From Pseudomonadota bacterium (GTDB taxonomy: Bacteria > Pseudomonadota > Gammaproteobacteria > Burkholderiales > Burkholderiaceae_C), in assembly GCA_018241265.1 (NCBI GenBank), contig JAFEEF010000079.1, forward strand, positions 1 through 35,447: a DNA stretch of 35,447 bases. The letters are read 5' to 3'. Under the pieces are notes generated by a model, which saw only the letters and a list, made by a program, of their open reading frames with translations, did no database searches and was not told the origin of the DNA. Below, in pieces: positions 1 through 9,048 of the stretch (within the stretch, counting starts at the first letter, position 1; the number at the start of each line of letters is the position of its first letter). The translations under genes were made by a program, and so were the position numbers.

Positions 1-1
1 G

Positions 2-271
2 GCCTGCCTGCTGCGCTTCCGCCCCATCCTGATGACGACCCTGGCCGCCGGCCTGGGCGCGCTGCCGCTCGCGATCGGCTTCGGCGAAGGGGCCGAGCTG
101 CGCCAGCCGCTCGGCGTGTCCATCATCGGCGGGCTGATCGCGAGCCAGCTCCTCACGCTGCTCACCACGCCGGTCGTCTACATGCTGCTCGACAAGCTGC
201 GCCGGCGCGGCGATGAGCGTCACCTGAGCCGGGCCGCCGATCCGGAGCTGGCTGCGGTCGAGTCCCCATGA
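2..271 (+). CDS. RND efflux transporter, inner-membrane pump, C-terminal end (partial)
   Basis: The 5' part lies outside the window; the visible 89 residues are the last transmembrane helices of an RND (AcrB/MdtB/MdtC) pump. The run [12 protein letters not shown] near the start is the conserved segment before helix 11, and two hydrophobic glycine-rich helices follow, then a short charged cytoplasmic tail. RND trimers export drugs or other compounds with proton motive force, together with a periplasmic adaptor and an outer-membrane factor. Its stop codon overlaps the start of the outer-membrane factor gene (ATGA), so the two are translationally coupled and very likely form one tripartite system. 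The segment looks more like MdtB/MdtC than heavy-metal CusA pumps, but substrate cannot be told from this fragment. Confidence 0.9.
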   Translation, partial: ACLLRFRPILMTTLAAGLGALPLAIGFGEGAELRQPLGVSIIGGLIASQLLTLLTTPVVYMLLDKLRRRGDERHLSRAADPELAAVESP

Positions 272-1719
272 AACCTACCCGTCAACGCCTGCCGGCCCTG
301 CTGGCCTCCGTGCTCGTCTCGGCCTGCGCCGTCGGACCGGACTATCAGCGGCCATCGGCACCGGAGCCGGCCGCCTACAAGGAAGTGCCGCAGGCCGGCG
401 CGACCTGGTTGCCGGCGGCGCCCGCCGACCTGCTCGATCGCGGCCCGTGGTGGCGGCTGTTCGACGATCCCGAGCTCGACGCGCTGATGGTGCGGATCGA
501 GGTCTCGAACCAGAACGTCGCCGCCGCGGTCGCGAGCTACCGGCAGGCGCGTGCGCTCGTCGCGCAGCAGCGTGCCGCGCTGTTCCCGTCGCTCGGGCTC
601 ACCGGCGGCGCATCGCGCAGCGGCGGCGGACGCAGCAGCGCGCAAGGCAGCGGCGGCAACAGCTTCCAGGCCGGCCTCGACGCGAGCTGGGTGCCCGACG
701 TATGGGGCCGCCTCGCACGCACCGTCGAGAGCGCGCAGGCCAGTGCAGAGGCGAGCCAGGCCGACCTCGCGGCGGCACGCCTGTCGGCGCAGGCCGAGCT
801 GGCGACCGATTACTTCCAGCTGCGCGATGCCGATGCCGAGCTCGACCTCTTGCGTCGCACGGTCGACGGCTACCAGCGCGCGCTGACGATCACGCGCAAC
901 CGCTACAACGCCGGCATCGCCGCGAAGACCGACGTGCTGCAGGCGCAGACCCAGCTCGCGTCGACGCAGGCCGACCTCGTCAGCCTGCAGGGCCAGCGCG
1001 CGCAGCTCGAGCATGCGATCGCGATGCTGGTCGGCAAGACGCCGGCCGACTTCGCGCTGGCGCCCGGCGCCTGGAAGCGCAACGTGCCGGCGGTGCCGCT
1101 CGGCATTCCGTCGGCGCTGCTCGAGCGCCGGCCCGACATCGCGGCGGCCGAGCGCGCCGTCGCCGCGGCCAATGCACAGATCGGCATCGAGCGGGCGGCC
1201 TACTACCCGAACCTGTCGCTCACCGCGTCGTACGGCAGCGCGGCCGAGCGCTTCGGCGATCTGTTCAAGGCGTCGAGCATGCTGTGGTCGCTCGGGCTGT
1301 CGGCGACCCAGACCTTGTTCGATGCCGGGGCGACGCGTGCCGCGGTGCAAGGCGCGGAAGCGGCGCGCGATGCCGCGATCGCGCGCTACCGGCAGGCCGT
1401 GATCGCCGCGTTCCAGGGGGTCGAGGACCAGCTCGCGTCGACGCGCTCGCTCGCCGAGCAGGCCGACTTCCGGCGCGAGGCCTCCGAGGCCGCCGACCAG
1501 ACCGAGGTGCAGCTGCTCAACCGCTACACCCAGGGACTGGTCGCCTACACCGACGTCGTGACGGCACAGGCCACGGCGCTGTCGGCGCGACGGACGTTGA
1601 GCGCGCTGATCGCGAGCCGCCAGGCCACCGCGGTGGCGTTGATCCAGGCGCTCGGCGGCGGCTGGCACGTCGGCCTGTCGGAGGCCGCCGAGGCGGCCTC
1701 GGCAGCCTCGCAGCCCTGA
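268..1719 (+). CDS. Outer-membrane efflux lipoprotein, NodT/OprM family
   Basis: This 483-residue protein forms the outer-membrane exit duct of the RND system that starts upstream. It begins with a lipoprotein signal ending in the lipobox VSAC (Cys about residue 20), followed by the family's typical GPDYQRP sequence. Two outer-membrane-efflux repeats follow (about residues 65-255 and 275-465), rich in Ala/Gln coiled-coil helices; the [12 protein letters not shown] motif near the middle is diagnostic of this family. Full length for the family. The start overlaps the stop of the pump gene by four bases. The substrate is unknown. Confidence 0.95.
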   Translation: MKPTRQRLPALLASVLVSACAVGPDYQRPSAPEPAAYKEVPQAGATWLPAAPADLLDRGPWWRLFDDPELDALMVRIEVSNQNVAAAVASYRQARALVAQQRAALFPSLGLTGGASRSGGGRSSAQGSGGNSFQAGLDASWVPDVWGRLARTVESAQASAEASQADLAAARLSAQAELATDYFQLRDADAELDLLRRTVDGYQRALTITRNRYNAGIAAKTDVLQAQTQLASTQADLVSLQGQRAQLEHAIAMLVGKTPADFALAPGAWKRNVPAVPLGIPSALLERRPDIAAAERAVAAANAQIGIERAAYYPNLSLTASYGSAAERFGDLFKASSMLWSLGLSATQTLFDAGATRAAVQGAEAARDAAIARYRQAVIAAFQGVEDQLASTRSLAEQADFRREASEAADQTEVQLLNRYTQGLVAYTDVVTAQATALSARRTLSALIASRQATAVALIQALGGGWHVGLSEAAEAASAASQP

Positions 1720-1727
1720 CGGCGATC

Positions 1728-1745
1728 GTGGGAGTTGCATCCCAC
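1728..1745 (+). terminator. Weak hairpin after the efflux operon
   Basis: GTGGGA and TCCCAC form a 6-bp perfect stem with a 6-base loop just after the efflux lipoprotein stop codon. There is no T-run after it, so a role as intrinsic terminator is uncertain. Confidence 0.25.
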
Positions 1746-1814
1746 GTATCGAAAACACCCTACGCCGCGATCGCGCGCCTCCGTCAGAATGCGACGCTCG
1801 TTCCGGAGCCCGCG

Positions 1815-3482
1815 ATGGAAAGAATCTGGTTGAAGCAGTACCCGGCCGGCGTGCCGGGCACGATCGATGTCGCGCAATACCCGTCGCTCGTGGCGCTGCT
1901 CGAGGAGAGCTTTCGCAAGTACGCGGCGCGGATGGCCTACCGCTTCATGGGCAAGTCGATCAGCTTCGCGCAGGTCGACGACGCATCGCGCGCGCTGGCG
2001 GCCTATCTGCAATCGCAGGGCCTGGCCAAGGGCGATCGGGTCGCGATCATGATGCCCAACGTGCCGCAGTATCCGGTCGCCGTCGCGGCGATCCTGCGCG
2101 CGGGCTATGTGGTCGTCAACGTCAACCCGCTCTACACGCCGCGCGAGCTCGAGCACCAGCTGAAGGATTCGGGCGCCAAGCTGATCCTGGTCGTCGAGAA
2201 CTTCGCGACGACCCTGCAGCAGGTCATCGCCAACGTGCCGACCAAGAAGGTCATCGTCACGGCGCTCGGCGACCTGCTCGGCTTTCCGAAGCGCCTGATC
2301 GTCAACTACGTCGTGCGCAACGTGAAGAAGATGGTGCCGGCGTACAGCCTGCCGGGCGCCGTCTCGTTCAACGATGCGGTGGCGCGCGGCCGCACCTTGC
2401 CGTTCACCGCGCCCGACGTGAAGCCGGACGACATCGCGGTGCTGCAGTACACCGGCGGCACGACCGGCGTGAGCAAGGGCGCGGTGCTGCTGCATCGCAA
2501 CCTCGTCGCCAACATCCTGCAGTCGGAAGCGTGGTACCAGCCGGCGCTGAAGAAGATCCCGGCGGGCGAGCAGGTCGTGACGATCTGCGCGCTGCCGATC
2601 TATCACATCTTCGGCTTCAACACGAACGTGATGCTGAGCATGCGCATGGGCGGCGCGAACATCCTGGTCGCCAATCCGCGCGACCTGTCGGCAGTGTTCA
2701 AGGACCTCGCGGGCCAGAGGTTCCACAGCTTCCCGGCCGTCAACACCTTGTTCAACGCGATGGCCCACCACGCCGACTTCAACACCGTCGACTGGTCCGG
2801 CCTCGTGATCTCGGTCGGCGGCGGCATGGCGGTGACGAGCGCGACCGCCAAGCTCTGGCTCGAGAAGACCGGCTGCCCGATCGTCGAAGGCTACGGGCTG
2901 TCGGAGACCTCGCCGTCGGCCACCTGCAATCCGGTCGACTCGACCGCCTACAGCGGCAACATCGGCCTGCCGATGCCCAACACCGACCTCGTGCTGCTCG
3001 ACGACGACGGCAACGAAGTGGCGCAGGGCACGCCCGGCGAGATCGGCATCCGCGGCCCGCAGGTGATGGCCGGCTACTGGCAGCGCCCCGACGAGACCGC
3101 GAAGGTGATGACCGCCGACGGGTTCTTCCGCACCGGCGACATCGGCGTGATGGACGAGCGCGGCTACTTCAGAATAGTCGACCGCAAGAAGGACATGATC
3201 CTGGTGAGCGGCTTCAACGTCTATCCGAACGAGGTCGAGGACGTGGTGTCGCAGATGGCCGGCATCCTCGAATGCGCCGCGGTCGGCGTGCCCGATGCGA
3301 AGGCCGGCGAGGCCGTCAAGCTCGTCATCGTGCGCAGCAATCCGGCCGTCACGGAAGCCGAGGTGCGCGCCTACTGCGAAGCCAACCTGACCGGCTACAA
3401 GCGGCCCAAGGTCATCGAGTTCCGCACCGAGCTGCCGAAGACGCCGGTCGGCAAGATCCTGCGCCGGGAGTTGCGCGACTAG
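1815..3482 (+). CDS. fadD: Long-chain fatty acid-CoA ligase (FadD-like)
   Basis: An AMP-forming acyl-CoA synthetase of 555 residues that activates fatty acids with ATP and CoA for beta-oxidation or lipid synthesis. The adenylation P-loop YTGGTTGVSKG is at residues 212-222, the A5 motif GYGLSE at 359-364, the TGD motif at about 435, and the C-terminal lysine of PVGKILRREL at about 547. Although the frame is open far upstream through the efflux gene, the ATG at 1815 begins a typical FadD N-terminus (MERIWLKQYP), with GGAG at 1805-1808 as ribosome binding site. It is preceded by about 95 non-coding bases and followed 44 bases later by mtnN. Chain-length preference cannot be read from sequence alone. 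Confidence 0.95.
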   Translation: MERIWLKQYPAGVPGTIDVAQYPSLVALLEESFRKYAARMAYRFMGKSISFAQVDDASRALAAYLQSQGLAKGDRVAIMMPNVPQYPVAVAAILRAGYVVVNVNPLYTPRELEHQLKDSGAKLILVVENFATTLQQVIANVPTKKVIVTALGDLLGFPKRLIVNYVVRNVKKMVPAYSLPGAVSFNDAVARGRTLPFTAPDVKPDDIAVLQYTGGTTGVSKGAVLLHRNLVANILQSEAWYQPALKKIPAGEQVVTICALPIYHIFGFNTNVMLSMRMGGANILVANPRDLSAVFKDLAGQRFHSFPAVNTLFNAMAHHADFNTVDWSGLVISVGGGMAVTSATAKLWLEKTGCPIVEGYGLSETSPSATCNPVDSTAYSGNIGLPMPNTDLVLLDDDGNEVAQGTPGEIGIRGPQVMAGYWQRPDETAKVMTADGFFRTGDIGVMDERGYFRIVDRKKDMILVSGFNVYPNEVEDVVSQMAGILECAAVGVPDAKAGEAVKLVIVRSNPAVTEAEVRAYCEANLTGYKRPKVIEFRTELPKTPVGKILRRELRD

Positions 3483-3526
3483 GCGTGAAGGGCCGCGGGG
3501 ATCTCGTTCCGAGAACCGGACTGACG

Positions 3527-4285
3527 ATGCGTTCGATCGCGATCGTCAGCGCCATGCACGAAGAGCTGCGTGCGCTGCTGCCGCTGCTCGAGGACGTACG
3601 GGTGCAGGAACGCGCCGGCCGCCGCTTCCACGTGGCGAAGCTCCACGGCCGGCCGGTGGTGCTGGTGCTGTCGGGCATCGGCAAGGTCGCGGCGGCGACC
3701 ACGGCGGCCGTGCTGCTCGATGGCTTCGATGTCGAAGCGCTCGTCCTGACCGGCGTGGCCGGCGGGCTGCATGACGGCGTGCAGGTCGGCGACGTCGTCG
3801 TCGCGCGCGAGCTGCTGCAGCACGACATGGACGCGTCGCCGATCTTTCCGCGCTACGAGGTGCCGCTGACCGGCCGTGCGCGCTTCGCGGTCGATGCGGC
3901 GCTCGCCGATGCGCTGGCGACGGCCGCCGCGCGCTGCCTGGCCGCGGCGCACGCCGACGGCCGCGCACTGCGCGACTTCGGCATCGGAACGCCGCGGTTG
4001 CACCGAGGCCTCGTCGTCAGCGGCGACCGCTTCGTGTCGAGCGCCGCCGAGAGCGCCGCCTTGCGTGCCGCGCTGCCCGATGCGCTCGCGGTCGAAATGG
4101 AGGGCGCCGCGATCGCCCAGGTCTGCCATGACTTCGGCCGGCCTTTCGCCGTGCTGCGGACGATCTCGGACCGGGCCGACGACAGCGCCCATGTCGATTT
4201 CGGGCGTTTCATCGAGGACGTCGCAAGCGTCTGCACGCGCGCTATCGTCGCGGCGTGGCTGGCTCCCGCAAACCCCGCTTCCTGA
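3527..4285 (+). CDS. mtnN: 5'-methylthioadenosine/S-adenosylhomocysteine nucleosidase
   Basis: A 252-residue purine-nucleoside-phosphorylase-fold hydrolase that cleaves adenine from methylthioadenosine and S-adenosylhomocysteine, which recycles methionine and relieves feedback on methyltransferases. Visible family features are the N-terminal SAMHEEL with the conserved Glu at residue 12, the glycine-rich SGIGKVAAA and TGVAGGL segments, VEMEGAAIAQV, and the catalytic RTISDRAD aspartate near the C-terminus. It is about 20 residues longer than the E. coli protein because of an alanine-rich insert around residues 115-150. The last 31 bases overlap the next gene, which suggests cotranscription. Confidence 0.92.
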   Translation: MRSIAIVSAMHEELRALLPLLEDVRVQERAGRRFHVAKLHGRPVVLVLSGIGKVAAATTAAVLLDGFDVEALVLTGVAGGLHDGVQVGDVVVARELLQHDMDASPIFPRYEVPLTGRARFAVDAALADALATAAARCLAAAHADGRALRDFGIGTPRLHRGLVVSGDRFVSSAAESAALRAALPDALAVEMEGAAIAQVCHDFGRPFAVLRTISDRADDSAHVDFGRFIEDVASVCTRAIVAAWLAPANPAS

Positions 4286-4776
4286 AGAAGGTCTGGCGCG
4301 CGCTGCGCCCGACCGTGCTGGTGCTCGCGGCGATCGTCCTGTTCATCGAGGAATGGGGCTGGCGGCCGCTCGCGGCGCTGGCCGCACGGGCGGCGCGCTG
4401 GGCGCCGGTCGCGCGCCTCGAGGTGCACCTGCGGCGCGTGTCGCCGAAGGCGGCGGTCGTGATCTTCCTGGTGCCGGCGCTGCTGCTGTTTCCGATCAAG
4501 ATCGGCGCGCTCTGGTGCATCCATCGCGGTCAGGTCGGCTTCGGCATCGTGGTGATCCTGGCGGCCAAGTTGCTGGGCACCGCGGCGGTCGGGCGGCTCT
4601 TCATCGTGCTCGAGCCGCAGCTCACGCAGTTCGCCTGGTTCGTGCGCGCGCTCGCGTGGACGCGCGCGACGCGCCGCATCGTCAAGGCCTGGCTCGCGGC
4701 GTGCTGGCCGTCGCGGCGATCGCGCGGCTGGTTGCGGCGCTGGCGCACACGGCGCAGGCGCTTCGGACGCTCATGA
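4255..4776 (+). CDS. Small membrane protein of unknown function
   Basis: A 173-residue protein of no family I can name. It starts at a GTG that lies inside the end of mtnN and ends with an ATGA overlap with rsmE, so coupled translation on both sides supports it being real. Three hydrophobic stretches are visible at about residues 18-37, 62-85 and 93-118. The rest is Arg/Ala-rich, and the C-terminal 25 residues are strongly basic (many Arg), so they probably stay in the cytoplasm and may contact lipid head groups or RNA. No enzymatic motif is visible. Confidence 0.7.
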   Translation: MAGSRKPRFLKKVWRALRPTVLVLAAIVLFIEEWGWRPLAALAARAARWAPVARLEVHLRRVSPKAAVVIFLVPALLLFPIKIGALWCIHRGQVGFGIVVILAAKLLGTAAVGRLFIVLEPQLTQFAWFVRALAWTRATRRIVKAWLAACWPSRRSRGWLRRWRTRRRRFGRS

Positions 4777-5492
4777 CGGCGCGCCTCTACGTCGATCGGC
4801 CGCTGCACGCCGGCGCGGGTTTTGCGCTGCCCGAAGGACCGGCGCGCCACGTGCGCGTGCTGCGGCTGCAGCCCGGGGATGCGCTGGTACTGTTCGACGG
4901 ACTGGGGGGCGAATGGGATGCGACGATCGCGCGCATCGGCGCGCGCGATGTCGCGGTCGACGTGCAGGCGCAGCGGGCGGTCGATCGCGAGCTGCCGTTT
5001 GCCGTGACGCTCGCGATCGGCATGCCGGCCAACGAGCGCATGGATGCGCTGGTCGAGAAGGTCACCGAGCTCGGCGTCGCGGCGATCCGGCCGCTGCAGT
5101 GCGAGCGTTCGGTGCTGCGCCTGGCGGGCGAGCGTGCGCTCAAGCGGCAGGCGCACTGGCAGGCGATCGCGGTGGCGGCGTGCGAGCAGAGCGGACGCAC
5201 GCGCGTGCCGCGCATCGAGCCGATCGAGACCTTGCGCGGCTGGCTCGCTGCGGTTCCGCCGAAGGCGACGGACGAGGTGCGTTTCGTGTTGAGCCCGCGC
5301 TCCGATCGGCGGCTCGAACGGCCCGCGGACATCGCGTCGATCATCGCACTCAGCGGCCCGGAAGGCGGCTTGACCGACGACGAGGAAGCGGCCGCGCAAC
5401 GCGCCGGCTTCGTGCCAGCGACGCTGGGCGCGCGCGTGCTGCGCGCCGATACCGCGCCGCTCGCGCTACTCGCCTGGCTCGCCCTCGGGTGA
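4773..5492 (+). CDS. rsmE: 16S rRNA (uracil(1498)-N(3))-methyltransferase
   Basis: A 239-residue SPOUT-class methyltransferase that methylates U1498 in helix 44 of 16S rRNA. It has the N-terminal PUA-like domain with H-VRVLRLQPGD, the central EKVTELGVAAIRPLQCERS segment, and the C-terminal knot motifs LSGPEGGLTDDE and LGARVLRADTAP that bind S-adenosylmethionine. The ATG overlaps the TGA of the preceding membrane-protein gene. Its 3' end overlaps the convergent RlmL-like gene by 27 bases. Confidence 0.95.
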   Translation: MTARLYVDRPLHAGAGFALPEGPARHVRVLRLQPGDALVLFDGLGGEWDATIARIGARDVAVDVQAQRAVDRELPFAVTLAIGMPANERMDALVEKVTELGVAAIRPLQCERSVLRLAGERALKRQAHWQAIAVAACEQSGRTRVPRIEPIETLRGWLAAVPPKATDEVRFVLSPRSDRRLERPADIASIIALSGPEGGLTDDEEAAAQRAGFVPATLGARVLRADTAPLALLAWLALG

Positions 5493-6707
5493 TCTTCGCG
5501 CCGACCCGGCGACGAGATCGAAGCGGAACAGCCGGCATTCGATCGGGCCGTTCCACATCGGCACGCGGCGCGACTCCTTCAGGCGCATCGCGCTGGGCAA
5601 CTTCATGTCGGGGCTCAGCACGTAGGCGGTCCAGCCGGCCGGATGGGCCGTGTAGGCGCGCTTCCAATGGCTCGCGAGACGTGCATAGAAATCGGTCGGC
5701 AGGTCGCGGTCCGGACTCGGCGCAGCCTTGCCGCCGACCTCGATGCGCGCGCCGTACGGCGGGTTGATCATCAAGGTGCCCGGCAGGTCCGGCGGCAGCG
5801 CGGGTGCGGGGCGTTCGAGCGCATCGCCGCCGTGGAACTCGATCGCGTCCAGCACGCCGGCGCGCTCGGCGTTGCGGCGCGCGAAGTCGACCATGCGGAA
5901 CGACAGGTCGCTCGCGACGATGGGCACCGCCGGCGCATGGACGCGCGCCTGCGCCTGGCTGCGCAGGCGCTGCAATGCGGCGCGCTGTTCGGCATCGGCG
6001 AACGGCAGCAGGCGCTCGAACGCGAAACGGCGCGCGACGCCGGGCGCGATGCCGCAGGCGATCTGCGCGGCTTCGATCGCGATCGTGCCGGAGCCGCAGC
6101 ACGGGTCGTGGAGTGCGCCGCCGGCGTCTTTCGTGCCGCGCCAGCCGGCCGCGGCGAGCATCGCGGCGGCGAGCGTCTCCTTCAGCGGCGCATCGCCCTT
6201 GTCCTCGCGCCAGCCGCGCTTGAAGAGCGCCTCGCCCGAGCTGTCGATGTAGAGCGTCGCGTCGCCGGGGCCGACGTGCAGCACGAGCGGCAGATCGGGA
6301 TGGCGCAGCTCGACGCTGGGACGCTCGCCGGTGAGCTCGCGCAACTGGTCGCAGACGGCATCCTTGACGCGCAGCGCCGCGAAGTTGAGGCTCTTCAGCG
6401 GGCTGCGTTGCGCCGTCGTGTCGACGCGCAGCGTGTGGCGCGGCGTGATCCAGGCCGACCATTCGACCGAGCGCGCCAGCGCATAGAGGTCGTGCTCGTC
6501 GCGATACGGCCCGGCGGCGACCTCGATCAGCACGCGCTGCGCGAGGCGCGACTCGAGGTTCAAGGTCATCACGTCGATGCGCTCGCCGGTCAGGCGGACG
6601 CCGCCGCGTGCTTCGACGATGCGAGCTTCCGGCAGGAGCCGGCGCACTTCGTCAACCAGCAATGCCTCGACGCCGGCCGCGCAAGGCAGGAACAGCGGCA
6701 AAGCCAT
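5466..6707 (-). CDS. rlmL: THUMP-domain class I rRNA methyltransferase (RlmL/YcbY N-terminal type)
   Basis: A 413-residue S-adenosylmethionine-dependent RNA methyltransferase. The N-terminal THUMP domain (about residues 1-160) is followed by a Rossmann methyltransferase domain with motif I DPCCGSGTIAIEAA (about residue 205) and the catalytic NPPYGARIE motif (about residue 315), which marks exocyclic N-methylation of a base. It matches the m2G2445-forming half of E. coli RlmKL and lacks the second (RlmK) domain, as is common outside the gammaproteobacteria. The ATG at 6707 is chosen because MALPLFLPCAAGVE is the normal N-terminus; the frame is open upstream only as a shadow of rpoN. It lies five bases after the rpoN stop and probably belongs to the same transcript. 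Confidence 0.88.
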   Translation of the reverse strand: MALPLFLPCAAGVEALLVDEVRRLLPEARIVEARGGVRLTGERIDVMTLNLESRLAQRVLIEVAAGPYRDEHDLYALARSVEWSAWITPRHTLRVDTTAQRSPLKSLNFAALRVKDAVCDQLRELTGERPSVELRHPDLPLVLHVGPGDATLYIDSSGEALFKRGWREDKGDAPLKETLAAAMLAAAGWRGTKDAGGALHDPCCGSGTIAIEAAQIACGIAPGVARRFAFERLLPFADAEQRAALQRLRSQAQARVHAPAVPIVASDLSFRMVDFARRNAERAGVLDAIEFHGGDALERPAPALPPDLPGTLMINPPYGARIEVGGKAAPSPDRDLPTDFYARLASHWKRAYTAHPAGWTAYVLSPDMKLPSAMRLKESRRVPMWNGPIECRLFRFDLVAGSARRSPEGEPGE

Positions 6708-6712
6708 GGGGC

Positions 6713-8263
6713 CTACATCGCCTTGCGCAACTGCGTCGGCGCGATCTTCAGCGCGTCGCGGTACTTCGCGACGGTGCGGCGCGCGACCTGGATGCCCTGC
6801 TCGTCGAGCATCTGCGAGATCTGGCTGTCCGACAGCGGCTTCTGCGGATCCTCCGCGGCGACGATCTGCTTGATGAGTGCGCGCACCGCGGTACTCGACG
6901 CATTCCCGCCCGCATCGGTGTTGAGCGACGAGCCGAAGAAGTACTTCAGCTCGAAGGTGCCGTGCGGCGTCGCCATGTACTTGGCCGTCGTGACGCGCGA
7001 GATCGTCGATTCGTGCAGGCCGAGCTCGTCGGCGATCTCGCGCAGCACCAAGGGCTTCATCGCGATCGCGCCGTGGGTGAAGAAGTTCTTCTGCCGCTCG
7101 ACGATCGCCTGCGACACGCGCTGGATGGTGTCGAAGCGCTGCAGGATGTTCTTCATGAACCAGCGCGCTTCCTGCAGCCGCGCCGTGAGGCCGGGCCCGC
7201 CGCCGTTCAGGCTGCCGTTGCCGCGCTGCTGGCGAATCGCGTTGGCGTAGAGGTCGTTGATGCGCAGCTTGGGCATCACGTCGGGGTTGAGCGTCACCTT
7301 CCAGCCGCGGCCGGAGCGCTGCACGATCACGTCGGGCACGATGATGTTCGCTTCGGCACGCGCGAACTGGCGCCCCGGCTTGGGCTCGAGCGTGACGATC
7401 AGCGCCTGCGCCTCGCGCAACAGATCGTCGTCGGCGCCGGTCGCGGCCATCAGCTTCTTCAGGTCGCGCCGCGCGAGCAGCTCGAGGTGCTGCTTGCAGA
7501 TGATGATCGCGATCATCTGCGCCTGGCCGCGCGGCAGCGCGCGGAGCTGCAAGGTCAGGCATTCGGCCAGGCTGCGTGCGCCGACGCCGGTCGGCTCCAT
7601 GCTCTGCAGCCAGCGCAGCGCGCACTGCAGGCGCGCCAGCGTGTCCTCGTATTCCTCGTTGATGCTGCCGTCGTCGCCCGGCTGTCCGGCGAGCTTGGCG
7701 GCGATCTCTTCGAGCGGATCGGCCAGGTAGCCGTCGTCGTCCAGCGATTCGATCAGCACCATCACCGCGGCCGCATCGAGCGGCGGCAGCCGGAGGCCCG
7801 AGAGCTGGCTGCGCAGATGGTCCTGCAAGCTCGGGACCGCGGTGTCGCGATCCTGGCCGTCGAAGTCGTCGGCGTCGTTCTGCGTGGCCGACTTGCTCGG
7901 CGTCTCGCGGATGCCGTCGAAGTCGTCGCGCTCGGTGCCGTTCTCCCAGTCCTCGCGCTCGGTCGTGCCGAACTCGGCGCTGTCCATGCCGGCGCCTTCG
8001 TCGCTGCTGCCGTCGTTGCCGCTGCCGTCGGCCTCGGCATCGGCGGTGCGCTCGGCGGCCGACGATGTGGTGCGTTCCGGCGGCGCTTCATAAGCCGAGC
8101 CGCCGCTTTCCTCTTCGACCTCGAGGAACGGGTTCTGCTCGAGCATCTGCTCGACTTCCTGGTGCAGCTCGAGCGTCGACAGCTGCAGCAGCCGGATCGA
8201 CTGCTGCAACTGCGGCGTCAGCGCCAGATGCTGCGACAGACGGAGCTGTAGGGTCGGCTTCAT
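6713..8263 (-). CDS. rpoN: RNA polymerase sigma-54 factor
   Basis: A 516-residue sigma-54 that directs RNA polymerase to -24/-12 promoters and needs AAA+ activators. Region I (MKPTLQLRLSQHLALTPQLQQSIRLL) is intact at the N-terminus. Region II (about residues 55-145) is long and very acidic. The core-binding and DNA-binding domains follow, with the HTH around SISRVTT-TKY and the RpoN box ARRTVAKYR at residues 494-502. It lies eight bases after lptB, in the classic lptAB-rpoN order. Confidence 0.97.
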   Translation of the reverse strand: MKPTLQLRLSQHLALTPQLQQSIRLLQLSTLELHQEVEQMLEQNPFLEVEEESGGSAYEAPPERTTSSAAERTADAEADGSGNDGSSDEGAGMDSAEFGTTEREDWENGTERDDFDGIRETPSKSATQNDADDFDGQDRDTAVPSLQDHLRSQLSGLRLPPLDAAAVMVLIESLDDDGYLADPLEEIAAKLAGQPGDDGSINEEYEDTLARLQCALRWLQSMEPTGVGARSLAECLTLQLRALPRGQAQMIAIIICKQHLELLARRDLKKLMAATGADDDLLREAQALIVTLEPKPGRQFARAEANIIVPDVIVQRSGRGWKVTLNPDVMPKLRINDLYANAIRQQRGNGSLNGGGPGLTARLQEARWFMKNILQRFDTIQRVSQAIVERQKNFFTHGAIAMKPLVLREIADELGLHESTISRVTTAKYMATPHGTFELKYFFGSSLNTDAGGNASSTAVRALIKQIVAAEDPQKPLSDSQISQMLDEQGIQVARRTVAKYRDALKIAPTQLRKAM

Positions 8264-8271
8264 CTCGTCTG

Positions 8272-9048
8272 CTACATCCGGAAGTGCTCGCCGAGATAGA
8301 CCTTGCGGACATCCGGGTTCTCGACGATCTCGGGCGGCGTGCCCTGGGCCAGCACCTGGCCTTCGCTGATGATGTAGGCGCGGTCGCAGATGCCGAGCGT
8401 CTCGCGCACGTTGTGGTCGGTGATCAGCACACCGATGCCGCGGTTCTTCAGGAAGCCGATGATGCGCTGGATCTCGATCACCGCGATCGGGTCGACGCCC
8501 GCGAACGGCTCGTCGAGCAGGATGAAGCGCGGCTGGGTCGCGAGCGCCCGTGCGATCTCGACGCGGCGCCGCTCGCCGCCCGACAAGGCCGGCGCCGGCG
8601 ACTCGCGCAGCTTCTCGATCGCGAGGTCGTGCAGCAGGCCGTCGAGCAGTTGCCGGATCTGCTCGTCCGGCAGCGGCTTGCCGTCGGGTCCGTACTGCAG
8701 CTCCAGCACTGCGCGGATGTTCTCCTCGACGGTGAGCTTGCGGAAGATCGACGCTTCCTGCGGCAGGTACGACAGTCCGAGGCGCGAGCGCTGGTGGATC
8801 GGCAGCCGCTCGATCGAGCGGCCTTCGATCTCGATGTGGCCGGCGTCGGCGCGCACCAGGCCGACGATCATGTAGAAACTCGTCGTCTTGCCGGCGCCGT
8901 TCGGTCCGAGCAGGCCGATCACCTCGCCGCTGTCGACCGCGAGATGGACGTTGCGCACCACCATGCGCGCGCCGTACGACTTCTGCAGGCCGGTCGCTTC
9001 CAGCCGGTGCGGGCGCACCAGGTTGTCGAGCGCGGCCGGCGCGTTCAT
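8272..9048 (-). CDS. lptB: LPS export ABC transporter ATP-binding protein
   Basis: A 258-residue ATPase that powers lipopolysaccharide extraction from the inner membrane with LptFG and LptC. Walker A GPNGAGKT is at residues 48-55, the signature LSGGERRRVEIARAL at about 150, Walker B FILLDEPFAGVDP at about 170, and the switch histidine in TDHNVRE. The N-terminus has about 15 extra residues relative to short LptB versions. Its start overlaps the lptA stop by four bases, so the two are coupled. Confidence 0.96.
   Translation of the reverse strand: MNAPAALDNLVRPHRLEATGLQKSYGARMVVRNVHLAVDSGEVIGLLGPNGAGKTTSFYMIVGLVRADAGHIEIEGRSIERLPIHQRSRLGLSYLPQEASIFRKLTVEENIRAVLELQYGPDGKPLPDEQIRQLLDGLLHDLAIEKLRESPAPALSGGERRRVEIARALATQPRFILLDEPFAGVDPIAVIEIQRIIGFLKNRGIGVLITDHNVRETLGICDRAYIISEGQVLAQGTPPEIVENPDVRKVYLGEHFRM

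Noticed and set aside
220-1758. Long open frame on the minus strand opposite the efflux lipoprotein
   Set aside because: It is Arg/Gly/Ala-rich with no recognisable domain and mirrors the real gene; long antisense frames are expected at this GC content.
447-1814. Upstream extension of the acyl-CoA ligase frame
   Set aside because: The extension overlaps the efflux lipoprotein out of frame, with no conserved content; the family N-terminus begins at 1815.
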